Counted from the stretch's first letter, positions 22,135-33,967 are shown. The stretch: 64,000 bases of DNA from Homarus americanus (GCF_018991925.1 NW_024735503.1:5004762-5068761), one strand, 5' to 3'. Numbers and translations are program-made. The notes: generated from the sequence alone by a model not told the origin.

Positions 22135-22459
22135 CCAAATGCTAAACAGATCTAATACTAACCTAACCTAACCTAACACTAACCTAACCTAACCTAAGCT
22201 AACAAGTTAACCCAATCTATCATAAACTAATCTAACCTTACCTAACGCCAATCTAACATACTCCTAACCTACCACAACCTAACCTAACACTAACCTAACC
22301 TAACGCCAATCTAACATACTTCTAACCTACCACAACCTTACATAACATAATCTAACCTACCTAAATCAACCTAATCTAACCTAACCCCTCCAACTAGTAT
22401 GGGGGAGTTTAATTATCAGGTGAAAATATGCTGGGGGTGCCTAATCTTCACCTGACATT
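22135..22459. mobile_element. CCTAA array with fold-back right end
   Basis: About 250 bp of CCTAACCTAACACTAAC-type repeats. Within it a block of about 65 bp containing AACGCCAATCTAACATACT and CCTACCACAACC is duplicated (near 22247 and 22305). It ends with GGGGGAGTTTAATTATCAGG, TGAAAATATGCTGGGGGTGC, CTAATCTTCACCTG, the inverse of the family left end. No convincing left arm was found. Confidence 0.65.
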
Positions 22460-22552
22460 TGAGAACTACACTTATTGAAGATGGATAGTGCAAAATAAAA
22501 AGGACAAAATATTGGTCATTTTCACTGGAATTCCTGGCACCAGACCACAGAG

Positions 22553-22760
22553 ATATGTCCTTTATGGCAAAGTCCGTTATGGCAGAGTGAGTTATGGCTG
22601 CGTCCGTTATGGTAGCGTGATTTATGGCAGGGTGAGTTATGGCAGCGTCCGTTATGGCAGCGTGAGTTATGGGAGCGTAAGTTATAGCAGCGTTCGTTAT
22701 GGTAGCGTCCGTTATGGCAGCGTCCGGTATGGCAGCGTGAGTTATGGCAGCGTCCGTTCT
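22553..22760. repeat. 15-bp minisatellite (GTCCGTTATGGCAGC)
   Basis: About 14 units of GTTATGGCAGCGTCC / GTTATGGCAGCGTGA. The 15-bp period keeps frames open on both strands (YGSV and AAITDA patterns), which are not genes. Confidence 0.95.
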
Positions 22761-23179
22761 GATATACAATACGATAAACAGTACAGTACACCATAATAAC
22801 AGTGATGAGTAGGTCCTCCCGTTAGGTCGCCTCGCTAAGAGAAAAGACCAACTTGATTAAACGGTACCAGGCGTGTTTACCTACTCAGCCCCCACCGCTC
22901 TCACGCCTCAACACTCCAACCACTACCTACAGCTCCTCAGGCTTATAGTCCTCATGGCTGCCAACCACTAAGGGTTAAAATGTCAAATGTAAAGACGATG
23001 TAAAACAAAACGTCGTCGGGTGAATGACTCTTCCAGGATTTCCCAATTAAAGTTTTTTTTCTTTGTCTGAAAGTAATGGTATAATCCAGTAGGTGAATTT
23101 TATTGTGATAAAACCTATTACTTTTGTGATGGTGCTTAAGATGACTCGTGACGTGCGTTGCTCCTTCCCTGTCACAAAG

Positions 23180-23366
23180 GTATAGTCACTCAAAAACAAT
23201 CCTGTCAGTTCTCCCTCCCAACCATGAACCCTGAGACTCGTGAACCCATGAATCCGAGACTTCTATGGACCCAACAATGTGTGATGTCTCGGATTCACAG
23301 GTTCATGAGTCTCGGGGTTCATGGTTGAGAGAGAGGACTGCAGGGCATTTTTTGGGTGGGTGTACT
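23180..23366. mobile_element. Long hairpin / fold-back MITE
   Basis: Arms at about 23180-23260 and 23286-23366 are near-perfect reverse complements around a loop of about 25 bp. Matching words include ACCATGAACCCTGAGACTC against GAGTCTCGGGGTTCATGGT, and GAATCCGAGAC against GTCTCGGATTC. The inner 50 bp pair almost fully, the outer part less well. No coding content. Could be a MITE or a recent inverted duplication. Confidence 0.75.
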
Positions 23367-23375
23367 GTACATATA

Positions 23376-23404
23376 CATGATGATCGAAAAGTCTTTGAGC
23401 ATTC
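23376..23404 (+). mobile_element. Solo Tc1/mariner-like MITE end
   Basis: TA followed by CATGATGATCGAAAAGTCTT, closely matching the inverted right end of the MITE at 60549-60775 (CATGGTGATCGAAAAGTCTC). No opposite end was found within a few hundred bases, so this is a truncated copy. It abuts the hairpin element at 23180-23366. Confidence 0.6.
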
Positions 23405-23611
23405 GTAATAAATAACAATTTAGTTTTTTACTTTGTTCTACTTATAATAAATATAATATTTGGTCACAGGAAACGTTGGAAGATCACTGACACAAACACT
23501 TCATTAGGAGATCCTCTCGGTAACAAATTGGTTTATTAATGTAGTTAGTCTGTTGTTATAATGAGAAGTCTTCCTGCAGGTCTCAACAGTGTCTAGGAGC
23601 TGGACCCCAAG

Positions 23612-23673
23612 GATGTCGTGACCCCAGATGTCGTGACCCCCAGGTGCCGTGAGCCCCCAGGTGCCGTGACCCC
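23612..23673. repeat. 17-bp minisatellite
   Basis: Four units of GTGCCGTGACCCCCAG / GATGTCGTGACCCCCAG type. Confidence 0.85.
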
Positions 23674-24094
23674 AAAAGTGAAAACGTCTGCATTATAACT
23701 GTTCAGAGGAGAAAATGAAATCGCCTGACCTGTAAAGTTATTGTATACAGTATATTTATCGTCTCTGTCGACACTGTTGTACACGTTGCATTATTTTTCC
23801 CCAATTATTTCAACAAAAACATGAGGTTTGTGGGAGCGCTGTGAGAGGTCGAGTAGTTTAGTATGTTAAACAATTTCTTATCTTGCCTGAGCCTCTTTAG
23901 GGCGATGATAACATAGGGACATCCATACCAGGACCAGCGTAAAACAAATGGTACTCTTGAGGGCCTTCGGCATTGAACACCGAGCTTTACAAAGATTGAT
24001 AAGGACGTGGGTCTTATATACATACTGAGTGGGGTCAGATATTAACCAAGGAGTGTGTAATGTTGGTGTCATATTTCCTTAAAACTGTAACTCG

Positions 24095-24095
<1 letters not shown>

Positions 24096-24174
<79 letters not shown>
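24096..24174. repeat. (ATA)n microsatellite
   Basis: Uninterrupted ATA run of about 78 bp. Confidence 0.97.
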
Positions 24175-24175
<1 letters not shown>

Positions 24176-24608
24176 CTCACCAAAGTGCTTCACAATACAA
24201 GGAGAAACAAGCTTAAAAAGATCCAAACGTGACATTTACACTAAAGGAATATATTATATTATATTGTCTTGTCTCAGTAAAAGTTTCCCAGACTAACTGA
24301 TACGTGACACGATCATCTCTTCCGGTATAATGTGTAACCCATGTAAGTGAATGTGTCCGTAAAAATAATTCCTCCGCCACACTTGCCACTTTTTATACTC
24401 TTAGCATTGCAGTTATTTGACGAGATAATATAGTCTAATCTTTAATTTTGTTAGTAATATCATGCTCAGCCGCAATTGGTTCACGTCTATCAAACAGTTG
24501 CTGTAGCGCAAAAGAGGAAGCCTATCAGCACCACACCTTATAAATAGCAGGTGTTGGGTATAAAAATTTTGCGTCAGAAGGTGAGGACTCCGCCTGTATG
24601 ATAATAAC

Positions 24609-25175
24609 TTGAAGACTGGAAGATCTCACACAGTGTTACTCCGCTACACGCCCAGACCTGAAGACTGGAAGATCTCACACAGTGTTACCTCGCTACACGC
24701 CCAGACCTGAAGACTGGAAGATCTCACACAGTGTTACTCCGCTATACGCCCAGACCTGAAGACTGGAAGATCTCACACAGTGTTACTCCGCTACACGCCC
24801 AGACCTGAAGACTGGAAGATCTCACACAGTATACCCTGCCACATGCCCAGACCTGAAGACTGAAGATCTCACACAGTGTTACCTCACACGCCCAGACCTG
24901 AAGACTGGAAGATCTCACACAGTGTTACTCCGCTACATCGCCCAGACCTGAAGATCGGGAAGATCTCACATGCGTTACCCTGCTACACGCCCAGACCTGA
25001 AGACTGGAAGATCTGGCCACAGTGTTACTCCGCTACACGCCCAGACCTGAAGACTGGAAGATCTCACACAGTGTTACCCCGCTACACGCCCAGACCTGAA
25101 GACTGGAAGATCTCACACAGTGTTACCCCGCTACACGCCCAGACCTGAAGACTGGAAGATCTCACACATTGTTAC
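24609..25175. repeat. 49-bp minisatellite, left part
   Basis: About 11 to 12 tandem units containing GAAGACTGGAAGATCTCACA, then CAGTGTTACTCCGCTACACG and CCCAGACCT. The array is interrupted at 25175 by a CR1 insertion and resumes at 26565. The 24876-25148 frame is an artefact. Confidence 0.95.
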
Positions 25176-26564
25176 ATTTGACAGAATACCGCATTTGACA
25201 GAGTACCGCATCAGAGGCTTCTGAGAAAAGTTAAGGCTCATGGTATCGAGGGGAAAGTTTTAAATTGGATAAAATCATTGCTCGCCGATAGAACGCAGAG
25301 GGTCAGCGTAGATGGTGTTAAATCTGAGTGGGGCCGTGTAACCAGTGGGGTTCCCCAGGGGTCAGTACTAGGCCGACTCTTGTTCATATTCTACATAAAC
25401 GATCTAGATACTGGGATCAGCAGTGACATAGGCAAGTTTGCGGATGACACCAAAATAGGGCGGCAGATTAATTCAGGGCAGGATGCAAATGCACTACAGG
25501 AGGATCTAAATAAACTGCAGGGGTGGTCTGAAAAATGGCAAATGAAATTCAACACCAGCAAGTGCAGCGTACTTAATATTGGAAGAACAAATACTGTCAA
25601 TGTATACAGCCTTAACAACATCAACCTAGAGAAGTCGACTTGTGAAAGAGACCTAGGGGTACTTGTAAGCCCGGACCTACGGCCTAGAAAACAGTGCGTT
25701 AATGTTCGAAATAAGGCAAACAGAGTATTGGGTTTTATATCTAGAAGTGTACATTAATAAGGTACTCAAACTATCCAACCAGGAGCGAACTCGTAACAAT
25801 GATTTTAAATTAGACAAATTTAGATTTAGGAGTGAAATAGGTAAACACTGGTTTGGAAACAGAGTAGTGGATGAATGGAACAAGTTACCAAATATCATCA
25901 TTAACTCGAATACGCTGAACTGCTTCAAATATAGGTTGGATGCTTATATGAGCAATAGGGGTTGGGTGTAAACGTGACTGCCCAGTATGGGCCAATAGGC
26001 CCGCTGCAGTTTCCTCCATTCTTATGTTCTTATCTTGCGCTAGTCAGGCCGCACCTCGATTATGCGGTTCAGTTCTGGTGCCCTTATTATAGAATGGATA
26101 TAAATTCACTAGAGTCGGTGCAACGAAGAATGACAAACATGATTCCGGGACTTAGAAACCTTCCATGTCAGGATAGGTTAAAGAAACTTAACTTGCATTC
26201 CCTAGAAAGACGAAGAGTGCGGGGAGATATGATAGAAGTATTTAAGTGGGTGAAAGGAATCAATAAAGGGGATATAGATAAAGTTCTTATAATATCCGAG
26301 CAGGATAGGACTCGGAGCAACGGATTTAAGTTGGGTAAGTTTAGGTTTAGGAGGGAGATAGGAAGAAACTGGTTCACAAATAGGGTGTTGGGCGAGTGGA
26401 ACAAGCTTAGCAACTTTGTAGTAAGTGCTGGAACGCTGGAGAGTTTTAAAAGGAGGCTAGATAGATTCATGGATGAGAGAGAGTGGTAGTAACTCTCGAC
26501 AGGAGCTGCCATGCACAGGCCAACCGGCCTATTGCAAACTCCTTATTTTCTTATGTTCTTCTTA
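25176..26564 (+). mobile_element. CR1-like LINE, type 1, inserted in minisatellite
   Basis: Non-LTR retrotransposon truncated at the 5' side. The reverse transcriptase runs from AFDRVPHQRL (about 25191) through SGVPQGSVLG and the catalytic FADD (25437-25448) to NRVLGFISRSV at 25749. It is then split by a type 2 insertion (25753-26033). From 26034 it continues as LALVRPHLDYAVQFWCPYY and an intact C-terminal frame ending DEREW at 26489, then CCAACCGGCCTATTGCA and a TTCTTATG-type tail. The flanking minisatellite shares TGTTAC on both sides (25170-25175 and 26565-26570), a likely short target duplication. At the 5' junction a 17-bp CATTTGACAGAATACCG word is repeated with one change. The first Asp motif (AFDR) is present but upstream domains are missing; not functional. 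Confidence 0.92.
25753..26033 (+). mobile_element. CR1-like LINE, type 2, nested insertion
   Basis: Starts ATTAATAAGGTACTCAAACT and encodes RTRNNDFKLDKFRF, NRVVDEWNKLPN and MSNRGWV, then the type 2 3' UTR (GGCCAATAGGCCCGCTGCAG) and a TTCTTATG tail, matching 21168-21603 (minus). It sits inside the type 1 element, replacing about 40 bp that are present in the copy at 14279 (AGTAACAAGAGTGCAGAGG and following). A younger insertion accompanied by a target deletion explains this. Confidence 0.88.
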
Positions 26565-26637
26565 TGTTACCCCGCTACACCCAAACCTGAAGACTGGAAG
26601 ATCTCACACAGTGTTGCCCCGCTACACCCAGACCTTG
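26565..26637. repeat. 49-bp minisatellite, right part
   Basis: Resumes with GTTACCCCGCTACACC and GAAGACTGGAAGATCTCACA for about 1.5 units before unique sequence. It belongs to the array ending at 25175. Confidence 0.93.
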
Positions 26638-26639
26638 TT

Positions 26640-28796
26640 GACTATACACCACTCGGCTCAAGAGACGTACAGGATAGCCTGATACCATTTTCTCCATCAC
26701 TACAGTTTATAATTACCAATAGTTCCTGTACTTTAACAACTAAGTTCTTTAAACAAATAGTCTAGTACTGTACATACCATCAGTCATCAACAATCAAAAG
26801 TGATAAAGAGATATGGGTTAATTCCACCACCCAGAGCTTTCTATCAGACACCCGCAGCACAACTCTTTATTCCAGACGAATCAAGGGTGAGAAAGCTGAG
26901 TGATTGAGAGGAAAACCAGAGCAATGATTGACGGCCCGAGGCAGCTGGGATGATTTTTGCTCTCTCTGGAACGCCCGACTAACTGACACGCGCCCTTGTA
27001 GTCGACGTGCGGGAAGGGGTTTAGGAAGGCTTGCCGTATGTATGTTCGTTAATAAGGAGATGGTCGTGAGGAGGGAGGATCAGACAGCTCCAGAAGAGGT
27101 CATAATCGTGACCGGTCAGAAACATATTCCGCTTTAAACCTTTAAATTGTACCGCCACACAGAGTCAGTGGTCCTCCGCCTAGCACCACATAAGGGGAGC
27201 TTCGACTTTTTCTGAACTCGATTTATCCTCAAATGTTGTGTCCAAACTGGTAAGGAATGCTGCATAGAGTCTAACATTATTTCGTGCAACAGAAACCATT
27301 ATTATCAGCAGCTGACCCTGCTAAGAAGGAGTTCCTAGTTTCACTCACTGACCCATTTGTGAGGAACAAGAAAAAAAGAACGAGTAATTGCAGTCTATAA
27401 CCTTCCCTGGATATGATAACCTCCCAGTTCGATAAACAAGAATTCCTATTTCAGTAGTAATCTTAAATAATAATACTTAGTACCCAGCACAACACAGCAC
27501 ACTTATAGGTGGTCGGCATCTCACTCCCTGGTCGAGCCTTGAGAGCTTCTTAAGGTTCACGAGTTGATAACAAAACGTGGGATCTGTCTTATCGTGCTGG
27601 TAATATTGTCTTAAGTATTAATATGTCGTATGGAAGCTTCACTATAGCTAAAACTCTCCTATAAGCTTTAACACGGTTATGATAATACAAACACACACAG
27701 CTTTGTATTTCATGACGTGATACTTAATAACTTCAGGTATTCGAGGTTCCATCTCACTGTACGGTATATATAACACTGTACAAGTCCCCACCATTATATT
27801 CTTTATTGATCGTAATTACAATATATTTTGAAAATAAATCCCATTATAACCATCAGGAGGAAACCCTGTACAGTATAACGAGTGTGGCGTGCAAGGCCCT
27901 GAGTTAAGCCTGGTCACACCACCAAGCCCCAGCACGCTAACATTCCCTGACACTGTGCAATAAGAACAGGTCTTTAATTACTTTTCCTCTTTCTTACTTC
28001 CTCCTGGCTGGTGAAGGACTGTCAGTCTCCCCGTCCCGCCAAATACCACCCGCACCTGTCTATTGTGAATAATTGTTCATGTTCATCCCTCTCCTCTAGA
28101 CAGAACTTGGTCTCAGTTCACTGGTGGGCATCCTCTGTGTCTCGTATCATCCACATGTACTTAATATGTTCCGTCCTATTGAAATGTTCCTGCTCGGTAA
28201 CATAGTCGGGGCTCTAAGATAATAAAACTGGTTCCACAACAAGTGCCATTTATATAGTGGTGCCAGCTAAGAGACGTTCATGTACCTGTTCGTATTGTTT
28301 CTCTTGTGGTCACCGTCAACCTATGCTTCGTTCCCAAGCATGCTGGTATTTCAACAATGTCTGCCATCTTTATAACTCTACCTCCAGGGTCCTTCACTAA
28401 GCTCTAAGTTTCATCACAAAAGAATTATTACATTAGTTAATCTCCATACCATTAAAACCTAATCATTAAATTATACTCGAGAATATAATGCTATCAAAGA
28501 CCATCATTAATTCCCTATAATGCTTCCATCAGATTGACAGCTTATCTCTTTGTCTTTTCAATTTTATTATTTCATCTACATTAACAGTAAATTATATTCA
28601 GTTACTTCAGGTCACCATAAACCCACATCATTTTATTATCCTATAGTACTTGTCTCTTTCCAGTTACTCCATTAAATTCTTCACGAAGCTAGATCATTGT
28701 ACAGCCCACCATCACTTAGGTCGTAACAAAGTATCTCGATATATGAACACGATAGTAATGCATCATCTTACCACGTGTTCAGTTTTTTATCAATGT
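26640..28796. other. No gene recognised
   Basis: About 2.1 kb of mostly unique AT-rich sequence. A 69-codon frame at 26928-27137 in a GC-richer patch has no domain, signal peptide or splice context that I can support. No tandem arrays. Confidence 0.5.
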
Positions 28797-31270
28797 ATGT
28801 ATGTATTCTAGGTGATTTCAACTTTTCAGGCATAGATTGGAAAAATCAACTTAGCAATAATGAATCTGAAGATTTTCTAGAAGTAGTACAAGATAGTTTT
28901 TTATATCAATTCATAAACTCGCCCACTAGAGGAAATAATATCCTCGATTTAGTTCTCAGTAATAATGAAAATCTAGTAAAAGATGTTGGGATTGGAGACG
29001 AACTAGGAAACAGTGATCATAAAGCCATATATTTTAACATAATATGGGATGGCAGGAAGAAGGAAAATTCGGCCTTGATCCCGGATTTTAGGAAGGTTAC
29101 CATGAAGCTTAAGGAGACCTATGATGACCCTATGGTCAAAAAGATTAATCCCCACACCTCAGAAACTGTTTTCAACTTAGACGGGGATAACCCTGAATTT
29201 AATGAAAGAGTTACTTATGAACAATTTATTTGACAATCAATAATGCCCAAAATAAAATACATCCCTAAAAGAAAATTCAGATCGATACGGAAAACCAACC
29301 AAAATGGATGAATAATAGACTCTTAGATCTTCAGGGAAAAGAAAGTTATGGCAGAAAAGTTAAGAAAGGCGAAAATCACTTACTTGGTTACTATCAGAAC
29401 CTAACAAGACAGGTATAAACAGAAATTAGGAAAGCAAAGAGAAATTAGGAAATCAAGGTAGCAAACGAATCGAAATATACCCCCAAAGCTTTTTATCAAC
29501 TGTATAAATCAAAGGTTAGAGATACAATAGGTCCCCTTAAAACTACGACAGGAGAAATGACTGATGATGAGTTAGAAATGTGTAGTACATTAAATAGTCA
29601 TTTTCGCTCCGTATTCACAAATGAAAACCTAGCACAGTTTGGTAGTTCATATAAGGTATAAATCTATTATATAGAAAATATGTTGATGAATATCAATATT
29701 ACTAGTAATGATGTGCTTAAAGTAATTAACAAACTGAAGCCTCATAAATCGCCTGGTCCAGACGAGGTATATGCTAGAATATTAAAAGAATGTAGAGATG
29801 AGCTGAGTAATCCATTAGCAGTTTTATTTAATAAGTCATTAGAATCGGGCCTAGTGCCAGAAGCTTGGAAACTTGCAAATGTAGTTCCGATTTTCAAAAA
29901 GGGTGATAAATCAATAGCATCAAATTAACAGTCCCATTAGTCTTTACTGCCAATCATATATAGAGTCAATTATTGCTACAAAATCAGAAGCCAATTTAAA
30001 AGTCATTCAATTCAATTCATTCTTTCCTGTGCACGGGTTCACCTAGGACGTTTCTTGTCTCTACAATTTGTTTATTTTTCAGAAGTATTTGAAGTGTAGA
30101 GATGATAAGTCATGATATAATTTATTTAGATTTCAGTAAAGCATTCGATAGAGTCCCTCATGAGAGATTGATAATGAAGGTAGAAGCACATCGAATAGGT
30201 GGATCATTATTAAAATGGATTAGGTCATGGTTAACTGGTAGGAAACAAAGAGTCAGCATAAATGGATTAAAGTCAGACTGGGGTGCGGTCAAAAGCGGAG
30301 TTCCCCAGGGATCTGTATTAGGCCCTCTGCTGTTTGTTATATTCATTAATGATCTTGATTTAGGTATAACTAGTAGGATTAGTAAATTTGCAGATGATAC
30401 CAAAATGGGGAGAGTGATAATTTCAGACAGTGACTTTGAACACCTTCAAAGAGATCTAGATACCTTACATGAGTGGTCAGTAGACTGGCAAATGAATTTT
30501 AATAGTGATAAATGCAAGGTGCTACAGATAGGGAAGACGAATACAAACGTTAAGTATAAACTAGGTAACACGGAAATAGAAAACTCAGTTTGTGAAAAAA
30601 ATCAAGGTGTATTTGTTAGCAACGACTTGAAACCTAGAAAACAATGTATTAGCGTTCGCAACAAGGCAAGCAGGATTCTTGGGTTCATATCTAGGTCTGT
30701 GAGTAACAGAACTGCTGACGTTATCTTGAAACTTTACCTAGCATTAGTGAGGCCACACATGGATTATGCGGTTCAGTTCTGGTGTCCTTATTATAGAATG
30801 GACATAGATTCTTTAGAGAGAGTACAAAGAAGAATGACAAAAATGATCCATAATATTAGAAACCTTCCATATGAAGAAAGACTGAAAAGCTTAGGCTTAC
30901 ATTCATTAGAGAGGCGGTGCAGAGTTAGGGGAGGGACATGACAGAGGCACAGTGGGCAAGTGGGATTACCATGGTAAAACCCAGCATGTTCTCAGCTTCC
31001 AGTGGTCACTAAATATATCCAGAATGTTTTGGCTTAAATTAGATGGAAATTCCTATTCAGAAAAAGGATATAGGCAAGCACTGGTTTGGTAATAGAGTTG
31101 TGGATATGTGGAATAGGCTACCGAGTGCTATAGCAGGATCGGGGACGCTAGGGAGCTTCAAGACGAAGTTGGATAGGCACATGGAAGTGCTGGGATGGGT
31201 GTGAAAGGGATCTGCCCTGTATGGGCCAGTCAGCCTCCTGCAGTATCCCACTTTCTTATGTTCTTATGTT
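28797..31270 (+). mobile_element. CR1-like LINE, type 3, longest copy, disrupted
   Basis: Starts inside the AP endonuclease domain: ILGDFNFSGIDW, then NILDLVLSNNE and GNSDHKAIYF with the Asp-His pair, to 29233, where a TGA breaks the frame. A linker with several stops runs to about 29680. The reverse transcriptase follows in two frames: 29680-29928 (HKSPGPDEVYARILKE, VVPIFKKGDKS) and 30102-30941 (IIYLDFSKAFDRVPHERL, SGVPQGSVLGPLLF, catalytic FADD at 30387-30398, LALVRPHMDYAVQFWCPYY, VQRRMTKMI). After 30923 the C-terminal region is scrambled compared with the copy at 44560: the RGDMIEVYKW to FKLDKFRF part is missing or replaced. The 3' UTR (GATCTGCCCTGTATGGGCC, CCTCCTGCAGTATCCCAC) and three or more TTCTTATG units close it at about 31270. 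Endonuclease plus this RT order marks the CR1/L2 side of the LINE tree. Not functional. Confidence 0.92.
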
Positions 31271-31274
31271 CTTA

Positions 31275-32830
31275 TGTTCACCTCACAATCTTTACTACAT
31301 CTCACCTCACAATCTTCACTACATTTCACTTCACAATCTTCACTACATCTCACTTCACAATCTTCACTACATCTCACTTCACAATCTTCACTACATCTCA
31401 CTTCACAATCTTCACTACATCTCACTACACAATCTTCACTACATCTCACTTCACAACCTTCACCACATCTCACTTCACAATCTTCACTACATCTCACTTC
31501 ACATCTTCACTACATCTCACTTCACAATCTTCACCATATCTCACTTCACAATCTTCACCACATCTCACTTCACAATCTTCACCAAATCTCACTTCACAAT
31601 CTTCACCACATCTCACTTCACAATCTTTACCACATCTCACTTCAAAATCTTCACTACATCTCACTTCACAACCTTCACTACATCTCACTTCACAATCTTC
31701 ACTACATCTCACTTCACAATCTTCACTACATCTCACTTCACAATCTTCACTACATCTCACTTCACAATCTTCACTACATCCCACTTCACAATCTTCACTA
31801 CTTCTCAATTCACAATCTTTACTACATCTCACTTCACAATCTTCACTACATCTCACTTCACAATCTTCACTACATCTCACTTCACAATCTTCACTACATC
31901 TCACTTCACAATCTTCATTACATCTCACTTCACAATCTTCACTACATCTCACTTCACAAGCTTCACTACATCCCACTTCACAATCTTCACTACATCTCAC
32001 TTCACAATCTTCACTACATCCCACTTCACAAAATCCCCACCACATCTCACCTCACAAATCTTCACCACATCCCACCTCACAACTTCTCAACACATCCCCA
32101 CCTCAACTTCTCACCACATCCACACTTCCACAATCTTCACCACATCCCCACTAACTTACATACACACCATTCCACAATCACTGGCCATCTCACTTCACAA
32201 TCTTCACCATATCTCACTTCACAATCTTTACTACATCTCACTTCACAATCTTCACTACATCTCACTTCACAATCTTCACTACATCTCACTTTACAATCTT
32301 CACTACATCTCACTTCACAATCTTCACTACATCTCACTTCACAATCTTCACTACCTCTCACTTCAAAATCTTCACTACATCTCACTACACAATCTTCACT
32401 ACATCTCACTTCACAACCTTCACTACATCTCACTTCACATCTTCACTACATCTCACTTCACAATCTTCACCATATCTCACTTCACAATCTTCACCACATC
32501 TCACTTGACAATCTTCACCAAATCTCACTTCACAATCTTCACCACATCTCACCTCACAATCTTTACTACATCTCACCTCACAATCTTCACTACATTTTAC
32601 TTCACAATCTTCACTACATCTCACTTCACAATCTTCACTACATCTCACTTCACAATCTTCTCACCACATCCTTGACTTCCATTGATCTTCACCATATCTG
32701 ATTCTGCAATCTTCCACCACATCTCACTTCACACCCACTGTACTTGATCTTATCTCAGCAATCTTCACTACATCTCACTTCACAATCTTCACTACATCTC
32801 ACTTCACAATCTTCACTAACACCATCCTTC
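31275..32830. repeat. 24-bp minisatellite array
   Basis: About 1.55 kb of units around CTTCACTACATCTCACTTCA plus CAAT, beginning immediately after the TTCTTATG tail of the CR1 copy. Between about 32030 and 32190 it passes through divergent C-rich units (CCACCTCAACTTC) and then restarts. Because 24 is a multiple of three, all plus frames stay open up to 484 codons (HNLHYISL, SQSSLHLT, TIFTTSHF) and minus frames read SEDCEVRC; these are not genes. Confidence 0.96.
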
Positions 32831-33575
32831 ATCACTACCTATAACATCCATCATCACTACTTATAACACCATCCATCATCATCACTACATATAATACTAT
32901 CCATCATCACTACATATAACACGATCCATCATCACTACATATAACACCATCCACCATCACTACATATAGAACCATCCATCACGACATATAACACCATCCG
33001 ACATCATTACATATAACACCAACCATCATCACTACATATAACATCATCCATCATCACTGCATATAACTCCATCCATCATCACTACATATAACACCATCCA
33101 TCATCACTACATATAAAACCAACCTATCATCACTACATATAACATCATCCATCATCACTACATATAACACCATCCATCATCACTACATATAGAACCATCC
33201 TATCATCACTACATATAATATCATCCATCATCACTACATATAACACCATCCAACATCACTACATATAACACCACCCATCATCACTACATATAACTTCATC
33301 CATCATCACTACATATAACTCTATCCATCATCACTACATATAACACCATCCAGCATCACTACATATAACACCAACCATCATCACTACATATAACATCATG
33401 CATCATCAATATATATATATATAACACCATCCATTATCACTACATATATTACCCTCTTATCATCACTACATATAACACCATCCATCATTACTACAATATA
33501 ACGCCATCCTTCATCACTACATATAACACCATCCATCATCACTACATATTATAACACTATCCATCATCTTTACAA
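32831..33575. repeat. 25-bp minisatellite array
   Basis: About 30 units of CCATCATCACTACATATAAC plus ACCAT with ATAGAACC, ATATC and ACTCC variants. Distinct in sequence from the preceding 24-bp array but sharing the CATCACTACAT word, so one may have grown from the other. Confidence 0.94.
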
Positions 33576-33724
33576 ACACCATCCCTCTTTACTATAGTGA
33601 TAAACAGAGCTTTATTTTGTTGTCAATTTCTTTAAATTCCAACCTTATTAAACCGTAATTCTTTCTGTATGGTCAAATTTTGATTTGACCTCAGTGAGAG
33701 AGCTGTTAGTGTCAGTACATCACA

Positions 33725-33967
33725 ATGGTGTTCCGGCGCACTGTATCGAAGGTGACTAAGGTGGAGGTGAAGCCTTGCCAGATGAAGGAGAAGGGCCCCC
33801 GATCTAACAAACTGCAGACCACAAAACACACTAAGACCCAAAACAACAAGACCCAAAACAACAAGAAGAAGAAGGAAACTACCACTTTCTGCCGTGTACA
33901 AAAGGACCAGTACCTGCCATGGGGAGACTACATCTTCACCGGGAAAAAGACACAAAAGAAGCGCTGA
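33725..33967 (+). CDS. Small lysine-rich protein, hypothetical
   Basis: An 80-aa frame from ATG at 33725 (context CACAATGG, a good start) to TGA at 33965. An AATAAA begins 31 nt after the stop (33998-34003), which argues for a real transcript end. I do not recognise the family. The product is strongly basic: Lys/Arg-rich ends (MVFRRTVSKVTK, GKKTQKKR), a Thr/Asn/Gln/Lys-rich middle at residues 35-52 with KTQNN repeated twice, and a more ordered segment near residues 56-73 (FCRVQKDQYLPWGDYIF). There is no signal peptide and no membrane segment. Two cysteines only. A nuclear or nucleic-acid-binding role would fit the charge but is inference. A CAG acceptor-like word lies just upstream, so it could be a terminal coding exon or a single-exon gene. 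The whole minus-strand frame 33632-34009 overlaps it and is less likely. Confidence 0.45.
   Translation: MVFRRTVSKVTKVEVKPCQMKEKGPRSNKLQTTKHTKTQNNKTQNNKKKKETTTFCRVQKDQYLPWGDYIFTGKKTQKKR

Noticed and set aside
22416..22796. Frames of about 100 aa in three registers across the GTTATGGCAGC repeat
   Set aside because: 15-bp repeat keeps frames open; no other coding evidence.
26928..27137. 69-aa frame in a GC-richer patch
   Set aside because: No recognisable domain, signal peptide, TATA box or poly(A) signal; composition alone is not enough.
31195..32701. Overlapping frames of 319 to 484 aa in three plus frames and SEDCEVRC frames on minus, which look like a cysteine-rich repeat protein
   Set aside because: The 24-bp period keeps every frame open; the array starts at a LINE tail and shows no sign of coding selection.
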